This document shows positions 27,549-39,874 of a stretch of 64,000 nt of DNA, one piece after another. Every line of letters begins with the position of its first letter. The stretch's first letter is position 1. The notes under the pieces were generated by a model, which was not told where the DNA came from, made no database searches, and saw only the letters and a program-made list of their open reading frames with translations. The stretch spans positions 6,186,501-6,250,500 of the forward strand of contig JAZARR010000197.1 of the NCBI GenBank assembly GCA_037389465.1, in the 5' to 3' direction. Source of the DNA: Baylisascaris procyonis. Its lineage: Eukaryota > Nematoda > Chromadorea > Rhabditida > Ascarididae. A program made the translations under genes and the position numbers.

Positions 27549-30500
27549 TTTACGTAAATCTGCCCAGTAAGTACCTCTTCATATGTCGCTTCTTTCAAGG
27601 TTTTGAAATATAATGGAAGTTGCTCTCCTTTGTTTTGTGTTATTCATATATAAGTTTAGAATGTGATGATTTACAGGCAAAGCATCTCGTTTCGGTTTCC
27701 CAATGCCAGCATATTTCCAGCCGGGAATCGATAGTGGCTCTCTATATAGGCAATACACTGCACAACAGGTTTTTCTTAATCTCATTAAGAAATCTCGGAC
27801 TAGAATTTTTTGATTTGGGACTTTTTTGAACAAATCTAGAGACTTTTTCCGCTTAAAACATACTACTAATTTTAAATGAATTCATTAGCGCAAACAGAAA
27901 TATGGAGATGAAGAATCGTTCAATGTTACAAAACAATTGCTACTTCGGCACATCTCCGAAGAAATGTAAGTTTTTAACGCATTCTTTCGTTATCAAATGC
28001 TTTATGATAATTTAACAGCAAAGAAATTCGTTACAATATTCCTTATTCAGTTTACTGTTCATCACAGTCCCAAACGTTTAGATAGACTATCATATAAATA
28101 AAAGAAAATGTGTAATTTTTTTTCCAGCAACCTGCGTTTATATCAACCAGTACACCAGCCTCATCAACGCTCGATGTTTGCCGGGGTACACCAAACAGTG
28201 GTGTTGATCATGACTCTGGCTTTCATTCGGTAAACTCTCACTCATTTAAACCTTTATCTTGCGTTCTTGCAAAGTTAAATCCACATATTGACTTACAGGG
28301 AATCGTTTCGTTCTTCGTTTTTATTACCTTTCTAGAAGTATATTAGGCTAGAGTTGATATAAGGTTTGGTTGTTCTTTTTATTAGACGAAGAACTAAAAG
28401 CTTCTCAATTCATTTCTGCTAGACATCGATGCGAGATGCCATGGAAAGATGGCTAATGCACTAAAGCCTTATGAAACTATTGATACATTATAATTGCGTC
28501 CAATTGTATGAATGGATCATTGCTTTTTGCCGTTAGCTAGGATCTATAAATCTACACAATAAGAATTCACTTTTTCTCGAATTTTATCTCAATTCCCGGT
28601 TTTCCCAAAAAAATTTTCCGATTTTTTCAACCATTTGACTATCATTGCTCTCTCCGGAGAACGAATGACATTCTTCATTGATAATGTTATATTACAGGAT
28701 TTGAGCTTGAATATTTCGGGGCGACCATCTTCACCAGCCACTATTGAGGCATTTCAAGGTATGTTGAGCTTATTTGCTATTCTAATTCCCTAAGACTGTT
28801 TTATGGTCAGCTTACCGACTCAAATTTCTGTTCTCTTCGTATATGAAACGTTGGGTAATTACGTCATTAGTAGATTACAAGACATATTGTTCGGGTATAG
28901 GAATCCACGAATGAAGGAGAGTTTCTACTTTTCCCATCTCCCGAGAAATTGGAAGGTGTAATGCTTCAGTTCACCCTTCCCGTGCCCTTCCTTTTTCCAC
29001 TTCTGTTTCAAATCTACTTGTTTGCTTATCGATTGCCTTGAAATATATTAGCACATCATTCTTAATAAATTCCGTTATTATCACAAAATTTATATTAATG
29101 AAAATTAAGGAAACTTTTATTAGTACCTGAAAGGCAAATTTTTAAAGTTTTAATTTAGAGCGTAGCTATTGACCAGTTTTTAAAGTCATCTGCAGTGGCT
29201 ATACAATCGACTCGATAATGTGCAAATATTTCTTTATCATGGGAATTTATGAAGTTAAATGGAAAGGTTGAAATAAAGCGCTCTGTCCGCGTTGTTGACA
29301 ACTTTTCGTCACTTGAAAATTTGCATAATGAAATTTGAAAATTTGCATAATGAAACTTGAAAATTTGCATAATGAAATTTTCATTGAGAAATTCGGTTAT
29401 CGATACAGTCAAATTGTCTGCTAAATGGTTTCAAAGTTTTTAGGACATCCGATGTTTGGTGCGCAAAGTCCATTATTCTTACCACCACCACGTGTGATGA
29501 AAGTTGAACTTCCGGCTGATGTGAATCCCGAGCAAGAATTCTGTAAAACACCAAGTCGTACAGCATTACTTACATCGAAACAACTTTCCGTATCGGTTGG
29601 CGAAATACATCGACGTATATTCGGACCTGAAATGCTTAATATCTCCATTCTTGGTGCATATCTTAGAAAGTTGGTTTTTATTGTCGTTTTTTACTATCAA
29701 AAAATTTTTTATAGTTTCAAAGAATATGAATTTTTCTCAGCAATATTGTTTTTCTAGATATACAATTTAATTCACTGAATGTTTGATTGACTTATCGAAT
29801 GTCTTTGTTTTCAATATTCGTTTGAGTGAAAAAAGTTTACATAATTTTACGTGTTCTATAAACGTTAAAACCACAATGTTAGCTTTAAACGGTCGTGAAA
29901 GTTTATTTCTGCATTTAACCATTTCGAATGATCAACGGTCGATGAGTTGGTGCAATGTTCGATTGTTTGTAGAGCTAAAGAGAAAAGCGGAGGAAAAGCG
30001 TTACGTGATGATTTGAAACAATATGGAATGAATTTACCATCGGGTCGTCGAAAGAATGGTGTCGCAACAACGTGGACATGCTTCGTGGAAGGTTCGTCAC
30101 TTTTATTGACCCCGTTTGTTAGCTTATTTATGACCGAAATGCCCTTCAACCCTCGGCAATCTGTTCTTGATTTTCGCATTCGTTTATTTATTGATAAATA
30201 TAAGGAAATATAAAATAATCCATTAAATGGTGTTTGCATGATGGACAATGCGCTGAAAAAATGTCTCGTTGATGAATTTCGGCCATTATCTACTTTTTTT
30301 AACTAAAAAGTTCAAGAGCAGATTTTTTAATTAATTAGTTTATCTTATTTCCCGTTATAACTTTGCCTTCCACCCCCCCCTCCCTCTTTTTTGCTTTACG
30401 AGTACACGAAAATTTTAGCTTGCCAGCAAATTTAAAACGCTAACAGATCTCGAACGTTAGATTTCATTGGTAAAAGAGCGTTGTTACTGCACACTGTGTC

Positions 30501-33500
30501 AATCTAGATTTCTCTCATAGTGATTCAGATAAAATTTTGTAAGCTAATCATCGAGTCTTTTTTGGGCTAATTTTTTTTAGAAATCACACTCCCCCTCATC
30601 TCTGGCGTTTTTTGCTATTGAATGCTGTCCCAAGTTTATCCAATCACTTAGGCCTTAATGTTCGGTTTTCAAAAAAAAACTTTTCCGAGGTCGACTTTAA
30701 CATTGCACTTGTCAAGGTTCAAAAATTGGGTTTCGATAATACGCTTGACGAAAATAGAGATTTTATTTTGAGAAACACTGAAGATTTCTGGACCACCTAG
30801 TTCATGAAAATTTCTGGAATCAGAAATAGTTGGGAGCGAAATTTTTAAAATGCGCCGTGAATTATCCTGCAAAAACTCATTGCGCTAAATTATTTTTAAT
30901 TTGTTCTTCTTGATTTTTAATTTGTTCTTCTTGTTGATTATGTCCCATTTGAGCGAATGGTTGAATGCTATAGAGTCGACATTTTTTCTACATTTCGCAC
31001 AGTTGTTCTCAAATCATTTAAGCTAGCGTTTTTTTACTGGACATATGGTACTTGCAAATAATTAGGTCGTTTATATTTTCATTTTAACTTTTCAATACTT
31101 AGCTAATCAATTAAATGCAGCCAATATTATTCGCCATCAAAAGCGTTAGCGGGCGTTGCATGGAAAAAGTATGTATGATTGTAATAAATGATTTGCAATT
31201 GAGTTTCTAAATTCTCTATAATACCAATGATCACTGGAACAAAAAGTGCTTTTTTTCTGGATAATGTGATTCTCATCGACGGCGACTGATTTTAGAGTCT
31301 TTAGAGACACTTTGCTCTCTTCTCTTGCTGAAGTAGTCGTTCTTCCTTGTTCTCAACCCCCTCTTCGCTATTACATATCCACATTGAGTATCGTTGCATT
31401 TTATAAAACAAATCTTACCTCAATCTAATCTAATCTACAAAGAGGCGTGCCTAGAGTAGAACAATACTTTGACTTGTAAGGTGCGATTTACGGTTATGAG
31501 CAGCAAGTTGTTATTAATATTTACTAAACTATAATATTATTGTGTAAATTGTTTCAAGCAATTTCAGCATTGACTTGTTTCAACCTACATACTTGGGCGT
31601 CTATGCGACCTCATAGTGAATAGTACATTGTTTAGAATTGAAAAGATTTGAAAATACTCATAAAAAGACAGTCGTTATGACATATAGAGGACTGTATTTA
31701 TGTATCGATGTATATATAGGTATATGCAAGTAGACTGCAATTTCTTAAGGTGGAAATATGACTTAGAAAGGTTGATCCTTTTTAGACTGATTCCATTCGG
31801 GCAGCATAATGAATAAATCAGTATCTTAATATTATAGAAGAGACACAGCAGATGGCCGTTGATCTTGATGAAGCAACGAGGCGTCATTTTCCGGTTCGAA
31901 ATTGTGCACAAACGTTGCTTAGAAGGTTGTCATCTGAGGACCCACAGAACCTTCATATTATGATTGACAATACTCGGTTGGTTTTCATCGTTCGCCAATA
32001 CATCAGTATGAATATATTAGAGAAAAATTACGAATTGTTTCTTTGATTAGAAAAGAAAAATTTTTTTTTAAAGTGGTTTTTTTGTCGATTCACAAGAGCA
32101 TACTAGAAAATACGTTCTGAAAATGATGAAAAACTTGCCTTTTTTCCTCCGTAATTTCTATTTTATCCCTGTATTTTTTATTCGATGTTCGTGCATTGAT
32201 TAGTACTCTCTGTTCTGAAGTACATATTTGATATTGCTCGTATTTTATGACGTTGTTGCGTCGTCTTGAAGATGAAACGAATAGGTCGCGTGTCGTATTT
32301 ATATGAAATCTGGACTTAAGGATTTTGGTTTACTCTATATCTGGCTTTTTCCGGCATCAACTTTTGCAACCTGAATCTAATTTCAACTTAACAAATTTTG
32401 CAACTTGAACTTAATTGCAACTTAATTTCACAAGGTGGAACAATGTCAATTGCTAATTATTCACATTTAATTCCCAGCACCAACATAAAGTGCTAATAAT
32501 CACTTTTACTAACTAACCCTTCTGGCACTGACTCATAGTTTAATGTAATGATTCCACAAAGATAGGTTCTGCTAGGTATATGAAATTACCAACTCTTTTT
32601 ATGTACGACTTATTTATAATCTTTAGTGATTAGTATTTAAATAATTCGTTTATGCACAATTAATTCGATTTTTATCTCTCATATATTTATATTTGAAACG
32701 CTAATAAGATCATAAAATGTTTTTTTTTCAACAGAATTTTTAAAAAAAATGATAATTTTTAGACGAGTTCTTGGTGAATTAGCGCAAATATTTCGTGAAG
32801 ACAAGAGTCCAACACATGGACGCGAGAATCATCCCTCAACACTCGACAAAAGCCTACAAAATGGATTCTACAATTTTTCTTGTGTTTGTTTTATTTCTAT
32901 TTTTTTTTTAAATTTTGTTTTAGGTTGCTAGAAATCAGCTCAGTATAGAAATTTCGAGAGTGTTTTTTGATCTATAGCGCTTCACTAGTTTTTATGTCTA
33001 TTGCGTTCAGAAGCTTTGTCGCAGTATTGCTCAACGGGTCAAGATTTTTCGGTACGATAAACGAAAAGAGGGGATGGGGGATGGGTAGATCATCTGGTTG
33101 AGAGTGATGAATGGGAAATAAAACTTTACAACTTTGAAGTAGAAAATATTTTAATCTTAACTTTAAAACAGTAATTGCTTATTCTATTTTGTGAAATATA
33201 ATTTTAAACTCTTTTTCCTCTGAATTTCTTATAGTATTTGTAAAGCAAGAGTTCTAACTTAGTAAATCTGGAGCATAAACGATCAGTTTGTACGAGCTCA
33301 AATATTTCCCAACCCTTGAGTTTTAGTACTTTCGTAGATATTATAGACAACGTTGACCTTCAGTAGCACTTAAATTTAATTCTTCAAGCATAGGCTAGGA
33401 AGCGTTAATCATTTGACCTTCTCCTAAACCGCAATGAGAATCATAAGATATTTTAAGGGATATGAATAATAATTGGGAAAATTTAGGTAACACATGGATT

Positions 33501-34502
33501 CGGTATGCCAGCCTATATCGCCGCAACAAATGTAATGCAGTCGGTTTTGGATGCCTTAGCGCAAGAGAATGCTATGGTTCTTGGACAGGTATATTTCTCG
33601 CTGGTAATGCTAAAATTGAAACTTTTTTTAGTAGATTTTAGGTAATATTGCAGTAGGATGTTCAACATGTAATAGTTAAGGATACTGTTCTAAAGAAATT
33701 CGAAAATTTTAATTTTATTTGTCCCATTTTCCTTTTTTACGTTTTATTTTTCCGAACAAGTTGTGCGTAACTGTTCTACAAACGATATGCAACTTAGTGT
33801 TATTATTCGGTATTTCTCGATAGGATTATATCATTTCGTTTGGTCGGCAAGTGACCAATATTAGTTGCCGTAATGCACGATGATAAGTTTGCATCCTATA
33901 AATTTATGATTCCTTTACTATAAATGCTTTATGAAACTCGAATTTATTTGCTAATGCCATTTTAAAAGCGGATGATATCATATGCGACACTTACCCGATT
34001 GGGCTGCAACATACCCGAATATATTTCTTCTTCACTTGTTCCTTAAAAAAATATTACAAGTTATATATTGCGTTGGAAAGATCGATATTATTTTAGTTGA
34101 ATATCTTTTTTTGTCATTAAAAGCATAAATTTTAACGATAAAAATAATTTCCAGAAATTGCGACACATATAGATATGTCCTCGAAATGCTGTTTGATAAT
34201 TGAAGCAACTAAAATATTATGGAAAGGGAGCGGAGGTGAGAGGAAATGGGAAAAGAGAATTTGTGAAAAAAAATTTTTTTCTCATCAAAATACCTCGGAA
34301 TAACGTTTTATATTTATATTAGTGCAGCTTTCTATTGTAGAATATATTGATATAACATTTTTATTCGCTGTTCAACAATTCTCTTCAGAGAGCCAACTTT
34401 TATGGTGGCGTTGATCCATCGATGCAACCTGGTCCTAGCACAGTATTTGGACAGCCATTTGCAAGTGCCGCTTACCTGAGTCAAGGTGGTTGCACTTCAT
34501 AG
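26447..34502 (+). CDS. AP-2 (TFAP2) family transcription factor, 5' end not identified
   Basis: Ten exons join in frame: 26447-26556, 27677-27768, 28128-28229, 28698-28758, 29444-29669, 29973-30091, 31838-31976, 32763-32883, 33487-33588 and 34389-34502 (TAG). They give 394 residues. The first is Glu/Gln-rich. The second has a PMPAYFQPG stretch like the aromatic-proline activation motif. The conserved C-terminal half includes VGEIHRRIFGPE, LGAYLRKAKEKSGG, the basic NLPSGRRKNG, CFVEGE, ELAQIFREDKSP and the helix-span-helix signature THGFGMPAY. Every junction there reproduces the AP-2 alignment without gaps. AP-2 proteins bind GC-rich sites as dimers in the nucleus and control development; several paralogues exist in C. 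elegans (aptf-1 to aptf-4), and I cannot say which this matches. The family is usually about 430 residues, so only some 40 residues at the N-terminus are missing. The upstream exon must end two bases into a codon. Confidence 0.93.
27506..27544. repeat. (TA)n microsatellite, about 39 bp
   Basis: A short TA run inside the first recognised AP-2 intron. Confidence 0.9.
27898..27965 (+). other. Possible cassette exon of the AP-2 gene that would break the frame
   Basis: This 68-bp segment sits between AP-2 exons 2 and 3 with a CAAACAG acceptor and a strong GTAAGT donor. It reads KYGDEESFNVTKQLLLRH. Skipping it keeps the AP-2 frame. Including it shifts exon 3 into another frame that is also open, then gives an early TGA in exon 4. 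It could be a regulated poison exon, an isoform end or a cryptic site. Confidence 0.35.
29313..29378 (+). repeat. 22-bp tandem repeat, three copies
   Basis: Copies TTGAAAATTTGCATAATGAA plus two bases start at 29313, 29335 and 29357 with one variable base. They lie in the AP-2 intron just before the exon at 29444. Each contains the octamer-like ATTTGCAT. Confidence 0.9.
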
Positions 34503-34890
34503 ATTCTCTATCACTTATTACTATTGTATTTATTGAGGTACTTTAAAAATTGTTTTTATTGGTACGATATCCCGTGCTACTGTGATCTTAATGTTAATTT
34601 CATCAATATCTCATTCCGCGTTTTTTTATATGTGTATGTCGTTTCAGAAATTTTTGAAAAGCATTGATTTAGATTTGTTATCGTTTTTGAATAATTAGGC
34701 GTGTATTCTATGTTCAATTACGCTTTCCTGTTTCATGGAATTTCAAAATGCGTCGATCAATAGATAATTCACTTTAAAAAGGCCACCTTTGATAGGGATG
34801 GGGTTTAAAGAATATCGAAATGTGATCGGAATAATATTTTTATTTTTTCTCATGAAAAAATCCAATCAGCATTCATCTTATCAAAAAATC

Positions 34891-34896
34891 AATAAA
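34891..34896 (+). terminator. Candidate polyadenylation signal of the AP-2 gene
   Basis: An AATAAA hexamer about 390 bases after the TAG stop. A near AATAAA in GAATAAAGC follows at about 34937. AT-rich DNA makes chance hexamers common, so the site is tentative. Confidence 0.35.
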
Positions 34897-34902
34897 ACAT
34901 CT

Positions 34903-37900
34903 AAAAGAAGAAAAAAAGCATTTTTATAAAGAATCCTGAATAAAGCAGGTGAGAACTATACTGTCCAGGATATTGACAAACATTGTAAAAGGATTGCTCA
35001 TTTCTATTGTTCTATAAAGTATTGGAAATCATAAAATTATACCTAACCGATTGTATGTTTGACTGTAGTTTTGTTGAACAGATTAGATCGCATCCGATAG
35101 CAAGATATCAATTTTTTTTTTGCGGCTTCTGAAATTTGCAGTGCCTTTATTAATTAGTATCCCATCATTATTGTTTCAATTTTGTGTTTATTGTCTCATA
35201 AATTGTGTTATATTCCATGTACTTTGGGAGCTTATTTATTGTATATATTACAGAGTATCTATTCGTGGATACATTTAAATGCGTGTTTATGTAGGAAAAA
35301 TTTTTCGCGACAAGCTTCTTTTCAAGGACAAGTTTGCAGGTGGAGGAGGGGTGAGAGAGGGGGGCAATATGTGGGAGATGGGTGGTGGAGGGAGGGGGCA
35401 ATGTGAGGGTAGGGTGAGTGGATTTAGGTTTATATGATTCTCTCCCGTTGTTCTTTAGCCTACCGGAGACTTCCGGTGTTTACTATAAGCATGAGTTTAT
35501 TTAATTACGGTGGTCATAGTGATTAAAAAATGTGTTCTTAAGCAATAAGCAATAAGAGAAGATCAATTTTGCATCAGTACTAAATTCTTCAAATGTTTTT
35601 TTCATTTTAAGTCGTTGATAATCTATTCTGCTCATATTGAAGTTTACTCGTTATCACTATCATATAGGATTGTGATAGAGTAACTATCTATTATTGGTGT
35701 TGATACTGTATTTAAGAGAAATATGTTCAATTTGTGTTTCATTTTATAGAATTTTTTATTGCTTTGTTCGCTTTACGCGTTCTTGTTTGTTGTTCATTTT
35801 TATTTTATGCATTTCGAAGAACACTTTTGTATTCATTTGGCTTCTAAATAATCGCACATAAAATATCGATGAGGAAGAAATTATTGACGCAAAAATCGTC
35901 ACACTGAAAAAACTTGAAAAAAAAATGTATATTAAAAAAAATTTTTTTTTAATTTTCCCTTGAAGTTTTTATCAATGAATATATATCAAATGCAGTAGAT
36001 AAAATTATAATCACACATTTCGATATATGAAAAAATTTACTGGAAATAGTAAAAAAGAGCATAAAAATTATAATTTTCTCTTGTAAAGTTCATCGCAGTC
36101 GACAAATTACTCTTGAAGAAATTCCAGATCGAAGAATAGACTTAAAAGGCAATTTTTTCTTCATTGAGATCTATTTATAGAAATTATGCTAGCCATTTTT
36201 TATCAGCCGATGATCTTCGATTATATTTGTGACGTTTTTGTTGGGTTTGACGATAGTTATATTCGCTTATTTCAATTGTTCAGTTTTTATTAAGAATAAA
36301 AAGGAAACGTTCATCGAAAATGATGCACTAATTTTGTGCAGTAGAAATAATATCGAATCTGAACAAAGTGTTTTTTTTACTAGAAATTTTTAATTTCTTA
36401 TCGAGAGATTATCAACGAAGCATAGATACATCTAAATCAATTAAATTTTTGTATTCATTTTACAAGTATTAAAATAACAACCATAAATCTGAAGCGTCGA
36501 TGATAGAAGGCGAAGCTAATTGGCAATAACGGATGATCTATTACAGAAGAAGAGAGTTCGATCCCGCTTGCAGCCAATTGATATCTATTCACCCGGATCC
36601 GATCGCGATAGATTAACGGGATTTCTGACACATTAACGATCGCTGCCACGGGCGGTTTCTGACCTCAGATATGCGTTTAGACTCGGCGCTATGTGGCGCC
36701 GCGCCACCCAAACTACCTAACTCTGGAGGAGAAATATCTTACTGTACGACAAAGCCACCTAAATGTACGAAAAAAATCCGATGAAAGCCCTATATTATAT
36801 GATCGATGCTTAGTACCGTACTCTCAGCTGTGGTGTGGTTCATATAAGTTATTTATGCTTCATTGAACACGTGTGGATTAAACGAATGAATGAATAGGTA
36901 AATGCTGGTTTCTCGTTCGAGATCTGCGTTGAAGCACTTCCAGGAAGTTTGATGCCATTGCTCATTTTGACTGAATTAATTAGTGTTTCCTTAGTAGAAT
37001 TATACTAATCCAACGGACCGAAGTTAAATGAAAATTAATTGAAATAAAAAATATATAAGAAATAAATTAAAATGCAAGTCGATAAGTTAATGATATTTGA
37101 TTTATTAATATCACAAGCTTATGCCACTCAACATCACGAATAGTCAATTACCTATTAATGATGGATTCATTGTATTACACTCACAACACTTTGCCTCCTT
37201 TCCGTCCCACTCCCCTCTCCCGTTCACCGACGACAACGCCAAATAGTTCTATAAAAATATACGAGCATTTTATGTGGTATTACAAAGAAAATTACGAAAT
37301 AAATCTTATGCTCAGCATGCACTATATTTTATTATGTATTCAACATTACTGTATTTGGTGATACTGTAGAAACAGCTATATATATTTTTAGGTATATTTT
37401 ACGCTCAAATTGAGCGCCGATCAACGGCATCTTACAAATTATGTGCATGATATATGCATCTTTTCTTGATATCTTTCTATTGGCGTACACTACTTCCTCA
37501 CGTATGCTCTCATTTCCTTTCTTACATTCTAAAATGCAAATGTGATAGATATTCCTTTTATTCTTGAGACTTGTCTTTCATGCAGGTAATTGTTCCTCCA
37601 GTGGGAATCCTTCTGTTTTCCCACTTCCTTCTTATAATAGCTTCCGTTTTTGGAATTTAAATAGACAAGTTATATTATATTTGATTGTTAGAATAACTTG
37701 TTATAGGGTCTTATTATGTTTGCAGACGATTGATTCATCGATAGTAAAAGGATAATTAGAAGACAACAAATGTGATCACCACTATCTGAGACTTTATTTC
37801 CGCACTCTGACAGACAGAATAACTTTAAGTGCAATGACCGACTAGATTGTCACAAACATTGAAATAGGACTCCGATGGAACCAGGGAGGAAATATCCTCG

Positions 37901-38853
37901 AGATCAGCCACGGAATGATAATGGGAGATTTAAGGCGATGATAATAATTGATCTTCAACTGTTGCGATTGCTTTATCACAAAACTGAAAAAAAAATTTTT
38001 TTGTCAATGTATATAAATCTTTTGCAAACCATAGCATCCTTTATAATATGAGCGAAAATATATAAATGTAACATATCATTTTATCGTAAAAACATATTAT
38101 AAGCCGTAATAAACACTCAGTAAGTTAGGTATTCTAGTGTAAGTTAGGTGTATACAATTATCTAGTTATCAGTTGCGTTACTACACGAACAGCAATGCTT
38201 TAAAACAATTGCAATCTAAAGCTTTGATTGAACAAGTCAGATTATTATGCATTCAACCATTTTAGTGTATTCTAAAAATTTCAGGTCTTAAGTAATCGGT
38301 TGATAGTTTAGTAACTTTTCAGTATTTTCATTGAGTGAATATGGAGTTTACTCGCAATGAAGATGGAAATTTTTCTCTGAAAATATTTGACACCATCGCG
38401 GTAAGGAAATGGGTAAAGGAATTCCTTTGTGAATGAGGCGATTTCGTGGATTGTTCATCCTCGAATTGCAATCACTCATTAAAGTGTCGTAAAATTTAGG
38501 TGAAACAAATGATTTGAGGTGATTTAACGGTTTTTGAGGGGCATAATATAAATTATTGGTATTGTTTATATTATGGAATAAAGTTAAGAGTAAGATATAA
38601 ATGAGAGGTAAATGAATTGGAGTGACAATGGCAATAGTCCATCCTGGAAGGCATATGAATGGCCAATATCCTTGACATAAATATATACTTATATCTATAA
38701 AAAATTTCATAGGAACTGGTTAATTTTTAATATATGGGATACCTATATATATTTTCAGCAGCGATACAGATTTACTAGGAAGCAAAGGTTTATGGAAACA
38801 TAAACTCTAGTCACTTTTGTCAGGAAACGTTCCCATACCAGTTTAGCTCTTGA
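34903..38853. other. Intergenic region with one GC-richer block
   Basis: Mostly AT-rich with no supported gene. At 36455-36720 base composition changes. On minus it reads KPPVAAIVNVSEIPLIYRD and on, about 60 codons without a stop, while a neighbouring frame reads GSLGGAAPHSAESKRISEV. The block also contains a GGCGC...GCGCC-rich stretch at about 36683-36704. It may be a mobile-element or gene remnant; I do not recognise it. A G-rich stretch lies at 35340-35415. Confidence 0.45.
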
Positions 38854-39172
38854 TTAACTTGCTCCATCATGCACTATTCTTCTCAGCTCCCCTCCCTCTC
38901 CCTTCTCCGCATCTTCCTATCACAAATATTGGGGGGGGGGGGTGAGAGAAGGGCGGTGTAAAATCCACAACGGAAATGTAGCTTGAGGAAAGTAGCCCGA
39001 TATCAACAAAGAATGAATATCTGCAACTCACGTTGGGCCGTATAAAGCAGATGACGTGCATCGGCGGTGACAATCGAGAGAGAATTGCGGCTCTATTGGC
39101 GAAACGTGCACAACAACCCAGTGATGAGCACACTAGCAGTATGAACACTGCCCGTAAAGCTATATTCGCCAT
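38854..39172 (-). CDS. Probable small secreted protein, two exons
   Basis: Exon 1 (39032-39172) starts at ATG and encodes a clear signal peptide: MANIALRAVF, then ILLVCSSLGCCA, then RFANRAAILSRLSPP. It ends at a consensus GTGAGT donor in phase 0. Exon 2 (38854-38916) follows a pyrimidine-rich tract and TGTGATAG, reads EDAEKGEGGELRRIVHDGAS and stops, for 67 residues in all. An alternative acceptor at 38874 would give a 35-bp exon and a third exon at 38571-38670, but its upstream tract is purine-rich, so I prefer the two-exon form. No known domain was recognised. The mature chain has one Cys and no dibasic cleavage sites typical of neuropeptide precursors. The first exon is more certain than the second. 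Confidence 0.5.
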
Positions 39173-39180
39173 ATAGACCT
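39173..39180 (-). promoter_or_regulatory. Candidate trans-splice acceptor of the small secreted gene
   Basis: The minus strand reads AAAGTTTAG, GTCTAT, then the ATG at 39172. An acceptor six bases before the start supports both the start choice and spliced-leader addition. Confidence 0.35.
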
Positions 39181-39707
39181 AAACTTTATGCTTATCTTAG
39201 TACCTTTGAAATCTAAGCGATTATCGATCATTTATGCGACAAAAGCGCCGACGACAAAAGCGCCAATGAGAAAAGCGTTCCATTTCATAATAAAGAAGTC
39301 AATCCATTGCAATGAGTCTTGTAAACTATAATCGCTGCTAAAGAAAATTGCAGAATGTCGTTTCCTTCGATAACGCGTACGACAAGAGGAAGGGGGAATG
39401 GGAAGAAAGTGAGAGATCACCTTTATCTACTGTTTATTTCTATTTGTCGTTGCACGATGATCAATCGTCTTCTCGACTAAACAGCTAAAATTAAATAAAA
39501 GCGGATTTGAAACGAGAACCACTCATGATGTTAACGAATTCAACAAACCGTCTCTTGGCAACTTTTCGATTTTACAGTATGCTAAACGAAACGTTACCGT
39601 TACACTAACCGCTACTTATAAAATATTACAAAGAATATAAATACAGTAAATGGAAATGTCGAGTTGAGATGTTTTTTATATTTATTCCTTTTGCTTTGAT
39701 CGATTAG

Positions 39708-39874
39708 AACTACCTCAAAAAATCAGCGAAAATGAACTTGGTGTGGCTCCGACACTCCTTTTTGAGTGTCTAAATATCCTACAAGGGTTCGTTCCTACAC
39801 CCTTTGCATCGAGTTCTTCCACCAAAAAGCGTTTCAATGGGACTTCACCCAAAGGCACAAAACCTCTAGAATAA
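39708..39874 (+). other. Coding-like segment resembling a last exon
   Basis: After a GATTAG acceptor, the plus strand reads LPQKISENELGVAPTLLFE and continues to GTKPLE and TAA, 54 codons. Base composition is higher in GC than the flanks. The minus strand is also open over much of the same segment (FYSRGFVPLGEVPLKRFL), so strand is not settled. No upstream exon was found and the product is not recognised. Confidence 0.3.

Noticed and set aside
29425..29757. 110-codon plus frame as an independent gene
   Set aside because: It is the AP-2 exon 29444-29669 read with intron sequence on both sides.
29865..30248. 127-codon minus frame across an AP-2 exon
   Set aside because: It is the antisense shadow of exon 29973-30091, whose plus reading is strongly AP-2.
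36545..36575. GAGTTCGATCCCGC as a tRNA B-box
   Set aside because: The flanking bases do not form a T-stem or acceptor stem and no matching A-box or anticodon arm lies upstream.
38348..38710. 120-codon minus frame starting MKFFIDISIYLCQ
   Set aside because: Hydrophobic AT-rich composition, no splice-phase partner, and no recognised domain; likely chance or 3' flank.
38571..38873. Three-exon form of the small secreted gene using a 35-bp exon at 38839-38873
   Set aside because: The acceptor before the 35-bp exon is preceded by a purine-rich tract, while the nearer acceptor at 38917 has a pyrimidine-rich tract and leads to an in-phase stop.
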